Positions 57,511 to 64,000 of a DNA stretch of 64,000 nucleotides are shown here, one piece after another (position 1 is the stretch's first letter; every line of letters starts with the position of its first letter). The position numbers and the translations under genes were made by a program. The notes beneath the pieces were generated by a model. The model was given only the letters and a program-made list of their open reading frames with translations, searched no databases and had not been told where the DNA came from. Source of the DNA: Neonectria sp. B-13 (Eukaryota; Ascomycota; Sordariomycetes; Hypocreales; Nectriaceae); the NCBI GenBank assembly GCA_002682825.1, contig NOKP01000006.1, positions 372,001 through 436,000 on the forward strand. The letters run 5' to 3'.

Positions 57511-60500
57511 CTCGACGATGCTCCGCTTGAGCAACTCTAGCTCTCCGTCCTGGAACTGGTGCCCAAAGTCCTCCCACTGCTGCAGGCGCGTGCCCTGTGG
57601 CTCGGATTCCGCCTCTGGGGCCTGGTTGGTGCTATGCAGCGGATGATCGTCTATCTGGGAGATTTGTTGCTCCAGTGTGAAGGCTGATTCAAGCACCGAC
57701 CTGGCGGTGGACGGTGCCTCGGTATGCCTTGACGGGATTGTCGTTGTCTTTGATGAATGAGGCAGACGGCAAGGCTTTTCTTGTGTCGCAACTAAGGACT
57801 GTGCCGTGAAGCGGTGAAGACCAGGTTAGTTCAGGAGAATCCTTGTATGGAACGAAATGATGCTCGCTGTTCTCATCTAGTTCGGTGTCTGTGATTATCC
57901 AGGCTCTGCAGGAGGTCAAGTTGGCTGTAGTTAGTAGTTGATTTCGTCGCTCATGACTCCTCGCCGACTTGCTTCTTTTTTCTCTGTCGTTGCCCCTCCT
58001 TGAACTGCGCCACACAAGCTACCCCGCCATCACACCCTAATTAACAGTACTGGCGCTTCGTCACCAGCCACAGCCACAAACGTGCCCCAGCCACAGCCTC
58101 AGCCTTGACCTCTACTTAGTAGCCCTACAGGGCCACGCTGTGAGGCTGACTGGAATTAGAATATGTTGGATACTTACGAAGTAATTACTACGTGCAGCGT
58201 AGTACGAAGTGCTAGATTACGTAGTTGGCAAAAGTGCAATCCCCTCCGGAGAGCATCCTCCGCCTCTTGTCCCGTAGGCACCAGGCACCAGTTTGCAAAA
58301 GGCAGATCCCACATGATTATGGAATTCCTTCCATCATCCGTTCCATCCCTCGTATCACCCGTGCCAGCCCAGGCCCCCTGGTCCCGCCAGGCCGGTATTC
58401 GTTCCCTCCGTTGAACTCGCCCTCAATTCCAGGGATTCTGGCCTAGGCCCTAAAACCTAAATCCATCGCTTGCCAAGCCGTCTTTCCTTCATCTCATTTC
58501 TACCTAGGGGAGCTTGCTCTCCAGGCCGGCGCCAGTGCCCGGCCATAAGTTGTCATTGTGAGTGACTAAAACATATCGCACGGTTGCTCTGGCCCCCTCT
58601 GGGGGTCAGCCCCTTCTGCAGCCTCCATCTTCGTGGAATGCCACATCAAACCTAAAAGCAAACGACTTCAAATAACCCAAAAGGAAGGGGGGAAACGGAA
58701 ACACGCCCTATGCTAGGCTCCAGCTACGTAAGCCCGGCTCCGCTTCCCCAGGGTCGGGTGAGTTGCTCTCCATTCCATCCTGGTAGATCGTGATCCAGAA
58801 GATCCTACGCATTTGCCGTATCCGCACTGTATCCTTTTCGGATTACGGCGCTCTACACCTCCGTAGTCCGCTCCGTGCTCCGCTCCGTGCTCTGCTGAGA
58901 TTACCCTCCTCTGAGCATGCCTCCACCTTCCTCCATCAGCTGAGCTAATCTTGTCCAGATGGCACCGGACTGGACCAAAACTAGCGACATCTGTAGCCTC
59001 TTACGTAGTAGCTGCCATGTTTTCCAGACAAAGCTAACAACTGAAAGCTGAAAATTAGACACACCACACACCATTTCAAACACGGATTTCCCAAATCAGA
59101 ATTACGCAGCGTCCCTCCGCTCATCCATCGCCTTTTTGCGACCTGTTATTCTGTTCCAAAGACGCCAAAGGCGTTTTTCAGCCTTAAGAGGCTAGCTGCG
59201 CCAAAAACCGAGCCTGCCGGTAACAGGGCGTCCGTCAGCTGTCGCAAGATACAATCATCTCACATCCAACCGCTGCTCGCCGTTCCAAGTCATGCTTGCA
59301 CACCTGGATTCAACTCGTTTTTGCGTTATTTGATCTTTGTCTGTATTGAACCAATCCTGCATCCCCGTCCCAGACCATGCTACCAGTGTCCCAAATCCTT
59401 TTTGTGCCGTTACCCATGACATAAATAGGCTGCGAAGCTTCAAGCCCGTGCCTTATGTACATAATGCAAAGTGGTTTCCCCCATGATTCCTACCTTTGCC
59501 GTCTTGCGGGGTATATATAATTACAAAAGAAAAAACCACAATAATAGATCCGACGGGCCAAACAGTCCTGGAATTTGTGCCCTCTTGCTTCGTGGTATGG
59601 TTGGTTTCCTCCATATTCCAACTTCGTCTTGTGGGTATCGGAGCCGTGAAGCCTACCAACGCCATGCTTGAACAGGGATCTTCTGTTCAGTAAGAAAGTA
59701 GCGCCGCCACAAATGCATGGTCAAAGGCCCAGCTGTGCCCGTCCCATACAGTCACCACCCATCCGCAGTAGTTCCCTTCCGACCTTCATCTCCATGTCGC
59801 ATGCGAACCACCGCTGTCAGACCGGGCCAATGTTGACTCCCTCGACGCCCGAGCTAAGCCAACTGCCCGTCTTCCCCCTTGCAATGTTGCAAGCCCACTG
59901 CTTGGATCCGGCCGAGTCGTTGCTAGCCAGATGGTCTTGTAGAGCCAAAACCGCTTTAGTCGTCATCGCCTAGAGCCCGACAAAACACTGCGTTGATGGT
60001 ACCATCCAGTCATTCGACTGCACCTCAGAGGTTGGGCACGGAAGACTGGACATGTATGTGCCTTCGGGGTGCCGCAGTCGGTGGGCAGTCGGGGCCCGCG
60101 GAAAGCCCCGATTCGGTTGCGGGAGATCAGCGCACGCATCCTAGCCGCACGTTGATTTGCTTTGGTGTCGACGCATCTGCACGCCGCGGTACCGCGCAGG
60201 CGTAACAGATTTTTTGCCCCTCCAGGCCCGGCCGTGTCAGTCGATGCAGCACCCTGCAGGTATACCGTGCCGCTTGTGTGGATGCCATGGCGCTTGTGTC
60301 CTCGTCTTCAACAGGTGAATGTTGCCGACCACGCGTCCTCCGTGACCGCGAAGGCTCCATCGTCGGGCTCTCGAGTTGTCGGGTTCCCGTCCATCGTCCA
60401 TGGATTGATAGTCGCCGTAATTGAGTCAACTGGGGCATGTCGACTTCTTGGCTGATACCCCGCTTGGTTCAACCTTGTCATCCACTAATCTCCAGCCCCC

Positions 60501-60614
60501 GACACCCCTACCCTGCCCAGTCCCTTACTCAGCGGTCAAAGGATTGGTGGTTGAAACGTCCGTGTGCGGCACTCGAGCTGTTGAACCCCGGGCCGCGCTG
60601 ATCATCGAATTCCT
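57511..60614. other. Spacer of about 3.1 kb between yvh1 and the zinc-finger gene
   Basis: It holds the yvh1 promoter side and the 3' side of the zinc-finger gene. All ORFs are short, and no tRNA, snRNA or transposon was recognised. Confidence 0.5.
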
Positions 60615-62680
60615 TCACCTGGGTGGATCCTCCTCCAACATACAAGCATTCTCCAGCATGTTTGTCCATTTGCCGCTCGTGCCAGCGTGGCTGTGCTTGA
60701 GATGTTGCCTGAAATGATCCGCCCGATAGAACTTTTTGGACGAGTTGCACTCCCTGAACTTGTGCGTCTCTTGCAGATGTCGAATCCGTTCGTCCCAGTC
60801 CTGTTCCGTAGCAAGTCTGGGGCCATTCGCTCCGGGACCTCGTCCTGACCGTGGAAACTCGTCACCGCAGTAGCCACAAGCATCAGCTTCTCCAGGCCGG
60901 TTAGTGGAGTCGTGAAATGCACGATCGTATCCAGAAAGGGCCGAGCAGGACCAAGAATGTCGTCGGACGTGAAGCGAGTTTTGATGGCGTTCCGCTTCGT
61001 TCTTGTTCTTGAACCGGTTTCCACAGAAGGAGCAGTTATATTGCTTCTCGGCTTCGTGAGCACTAGTTTATGGTTAGCCCCATGTTTTCAACTTCTCGTA
61101 AGCAGTAGATGCTCCATCCCAGTCGCGGACCATGCCCATGGCAATGAATACGAATGCTCGAAAACATTCGCGGCGCAACATTGGGCAAGGGATTTTATCA
61201 GGTTGAATACTTACTTGAGCTCTTCGGCCGTCTCGAACCTTTTTGGCTTCTTCGGGCAGCAGTCGCACATGAAGAATTCCTGGAGCTTGGGGCCTCCTGG
61301 CTTTTGTACTTCAGGAATCTTTCGGGAGCTGGCACTCGAGACGGTCCTCGAGTGGGCTGCGCCCCGGCCGGAAATAGAGTTCCTTGGGCTAGGGTTGAGG
61401 GACATGGGAGTGGTGTAGGGAGAGTTGCATGAAGTTGGGGAAATACCACCCGGTGACAGACCGGGCGAACGTCGGCCAAAGGAGTTCGCAGTGGTGATGG
61501 TAGAGGGAGGCACCGACATGGTCGACATGTATGAATTAGACCTTGATGTTGAAGGCAAAGATGACATGGTTGTGCCCTGGGGAATGGTGCCGAGACGGGG
61601 TGTGGGTGAGCCGCGGGATCGGTGGGCGAGATCTATCTGAGTGGTGAGAAGAAGCTCGTCGGGCGGACTGGCTGCCCTCCGCTTTTGGCCACCGGCCGGG
61701 AGGTACGCATCGTCGATATGCAGCCTCTTGAGAGACTGCGTCTCGTCGATCTCCATGTCGTCGGGTCCATTGAATTCGTAGCTGCCTTGTGTTGAGGTGG
61801 CATCGTCGCTGTTATTCCTCCTGGTGCGTGTTCGTGGGGAATGGTCAATGTCTGAACCATCGTTGGGCGAGCGATCCCCGTAGTGGAAAGGGGCACTCCG
61901 AGGGGAAATGGCCGAGTGCAGCGGCGTTTCGGTGAGTCGGGCTGGGGAGCCCAGGATGTTGCGGGTGTGGATGGGGAGCTGGACGGGAAGACTCAGCGCG
62001 GGAGGGAACCTGCCCTCAGCGGGGGGTCTTCTAGGGAGAAGCTCGTTCACGGAAGCGCTGAGAAGGGATCGAGGTGGTGATCTTTCCAGCATCCGGACAG
62101 GGTCAAGCTTCTTTTTCATACTGTCGCCATGAATGTCGGCAGGGGATTGGAACTGGAAGCGGTTGTGGTGGAGACCGAATTCTCCTGTTCGTAGAGAGTC
62201 GCGAGTCCTATGAGCGCCATAATTGTTAGCCGACTTGGTCCAGTCCAGCTGGCAAGGGCTCGTCTGCAGCCATGAACCAGTGACGGGAGAGCACTTGGCC
62301 TCATACCTGTCAGTGGAATAGCTGGAATATCCTTCGTCCCGATCACTAGTGAAGCTGTTATGGAAGGCGCCAATGTCTCTCCGTTGGTAGCTCGGTCGTT
62401 CCTCTGCAAAAGACGAGGCCATGCTCCCATAACCACTAGCAAAGGATGCGGGGCCGGGTCCGAAGTCGCGCTTGTCTCGCATGTCTGGAGGAAGATGTGT
62501 TGGCTCAGTGCCGGGGAGGTATCGAGGTGGAGGTAAGGGAGGAGGGACGTCGTTTGTAGGTTCGATGCCGGGTATGGACATTGCCAGACTGCTGCTGCCA
62601 AAGGGTCTGTCGTGGTGGCTGGCATGGCTGCGAAAGCCGTCGGCCCCGGGGACTCTAATACTCGGGAGAGGGAAAGCCAT
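60615..62680 (-). CDS. C2H2 zinc-finger protein, probable transcription factor, 604 aa
   Basis: Three exons: 62307-62680, 61215-62207 and 60615-61062. Intron 1 (62208-62306, 99 bp) has a GTATGA donor, branch GGCTAACA and TAG. It is a multiple of three with no stop, so retention would add 33 residues. Intron 2 is 152 bp (GTAAGT, branch GGCTAACC, TAG) and joins ETAEEL to NAHEAEKQYNCSFCGNRF. Residues 1-440 are disordered and Pro/Ser-rich (YMSTMSVPPSTITTANSFGR). The C-terminal 160 residues carry about four C2H2-type fingers: FMCDCC..H, YNCSFCGNRFKNKNEAERHQ, ACGYCGDEF..RHLQETH and KKFYRADHFRQHLKHSHAGT. The last is a signature of a conserved fungal zinc-finger group. Nuclear DNA binding is likely, but target genes are unknown. 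Confidence 0.9.
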
Positions 62681-64000
62681 GGTGGATTATGTTGGAGGTT
62701 GACGACTCGAGCTGAGGATGGAGCACGAGGCAAGACAATGGAAGCTGAAGGTCGGGGCGACTTGAACCAGGATGACGACAGCAGGAGCCAACGCCGTCAT
62801 AGAAGAGGTGGTCGAGGGGAGCGACCCTAATTTTTGCGTGGTCCCGTATGGCTCCTTTGGGAATTCCCCTTTTGCCTTGTGGCTCGGTGTTGGGTCGGGA
62901 CCAGGGTGAGACGGGTGGTTTGTGGGTGGCGATGGCTTCGGCTGGCCCGCGATGCAGGTCTGCAAGGTCCAGTGCTAGCTAGTCGGCTGGGGCCGCCAAT
63001 TCCGGAGGAGCGACGATGGCGGCGAATGGCAGGGCGCGCTGGGGGGGATGCTCGGGCTGAGGTTCAGACAGCGAAACGGAGCCGCAATATGAAGGACATG
63101 CACGAGCGAGGGAGGAAGATGTTGGATGCTGGATGTCGGAATATTGGAGTATAGCGAAAGAAGGAAGGGATGGAGTATGGGAAACGGAGTCGGAGAAGGT
63201 GGCGGGACGTGGAGTTTTGAAGGTGTACTTGGTGCAGGGCAGTCTTATGTTGACGTTGTCGCTCTTGCACTTTTTAGATGTCTGTGCTGGTGCTGGGGGG
63301 TTGCTGCATGGGGAGAAAGGTAGACACCCCTCTGTGGACAGTTTGGGCGTGAGGGCAGCAAGAGTAGCGGGGACTGGGATGATCGGCCACCACTTTCTGC
63401 TTGGACTCTTTTGACTCTGACACACACACACGCGCACACACGCACACACACGGGGAAGTGAATATATGGATAGGCGACTTCTTTTAGAGAGAGGGATAAA
63501 GCGCGAGAGAGAAAGATTAGGCGTGAGAGGATTGTTGTAAGGATGGCGGAAGGATGTGAGGGGAAGAAGAAGTAGGAGAATCGACGATGAAGAGCCAGGG
63601 GGGTGGGTTCTGTTGCAACGGGGGGCGTCCTCTTGGCCTTTTGCTCTGGCCTTGGTGTCTTGGACGTTGCGTTGCGTTGCGTGGCCCGTTAGATTTCCCT
63701 CTGCCGTTGCCGGAAGTGTGTGTTTGTATCCGTAGGTACGTCAGTGTCTGACTCTGGTTGACTATGATTCTGTCTCCGTCTGATGGACAAACACTTGCGG
63801 AACAGGATCCGCGCATCAGGATATCAATGGAGACGCTGGGCGAAGGTACCACGATAGACTCGTCCTCCATTTACATCGAGTACTCGGCGGTATACAACTG
63901 CTACATGGATATACGTACTGCATTAGGTATGGATGTACGTACGTCTCGGGTCTTGCTTGAGTACCAACACCGCTCCGTCAACACTCACTTCCTCTCCTCC
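62681..64000. other. Upstream region of the zinc-finger gene, to the window edge
   Basis: Promoter and leader of the minus-strand zinc-finger gene. It contains a CA/CG-type repeat at 63421-63451 and GA-rich runs just beyond. No ORF is supported. Confidence 0.5.
63421..63451. repeat. (CA)n/(CG) mixed microsatellite
   Basis: CACACACACA followed by CGCGCACACACGCACACACA, a mixed alternating purine-pyrimidine tract that could favour Z-DNA, about 740 bp upstream of the zinc-finger start. Confidence 0.85.

Noticed and set aside
1..64000. CRISPR arrays, operons, ribosome-binding sites, phage or plasmid functions
   Set aside because: The window is clearly eukaryotic nuclear DNA with spliceosomal introns and a U6 gene. 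No evenly spaced direct-repeat array was seen.

Overview
This window is nuclear DNA of a filamentous ascomycete (Pezizomycotina), most likely a GC-rich Sordariomycete and probably from the Hypocreales. The evidence is short spliceosomal introns (about 45-100 bp) with GTRNGT donors, CTRAC branch points and YAG acceptors. There are also long gene-free spacers, CT- and CA-rich leaders, and protein families typical of that group. The order and species assignment is inference, because no rRNA or other marker is present. Coordinates of spliced genes give the whole span; exons are listed in the evidence.

Left arm (1-5.2 kb): a small conserved hypothetical gene, an intronless metallo-beta-lactamase-fold protein, a 3' scrap of a Tad1-like LINE retrotransposon, and a broken gene for a small cysteine-containing secreted protein. 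A gene-poor stretch of about 11 kb follows (5.2-16.5 kb), with many short tandem repeats and no ORF that I can recognise.

Central housekeeping blocks: a Ser/Pro-rich conserved protein (16.5-18.3 kb), a 1,348-residue disordered basic protein (minus strand, 20.4-24.6 kb), ESCRT-III Vps60 (25.8-26.4 kb), and a 985-residue F-box/WD40 protein like Neurospora FWD-1 (minus, 26.8-29.9 kb). After another spacer comes a clear U6 snRNA gene (minus, 34.8-34.9 kb). Then come Cdc24, the Cdc42 exchange factor (36.9-40.1 kb), mitoribosomal protein Mrp10/mS37 (minus, 41.3-41.6 kb), and a LITAF-domain protein (43.2-43.9 kb). Histone chaperone Rtt106 (minus) stands head-to-head with Vfa1, the Vps4-associated protein (44.4-47.3 kb). 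Vps60 and Vfa1 both act around ESCRT-III/Vps4, and FWD-1, Cdc24 and Yvh1 are signalling or regulatory proteins. The loci otherwise look like independent housekeeping genes, not a cluster.

Right arm: an AT-richer island carries a decayed small repeat-peptide gene (minus, 48.2-48.4 kb), with an intact-looking TATA box and leader intron. It is divergently paired with an aminoglycoside-phosphotransferase-fold gene broken by two single-base frameshifts (49.0-50.5 kb). After about 5.7 kb without recognisable genes come the Yvh1 phosphatase (minus, 56.2-57.5 kb) and a C2H2 zinc-finger protein (minus, 60.6-62.7 kb). The window ends in that gene's promoter and leader.

I rebuilt exon structures by hand from splice signals and reading-frame continuity. 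All spliced intact models keep frame exactly. I did not find a clear new multi-gene system. The most unusual items are the decayed repeat-peptide/kinase pair, the histone-H1-like tail on Rtt106, the noncanonical metal site of the MBL protein, and the in-frame 99-bp intron of the zinc-finger gene.
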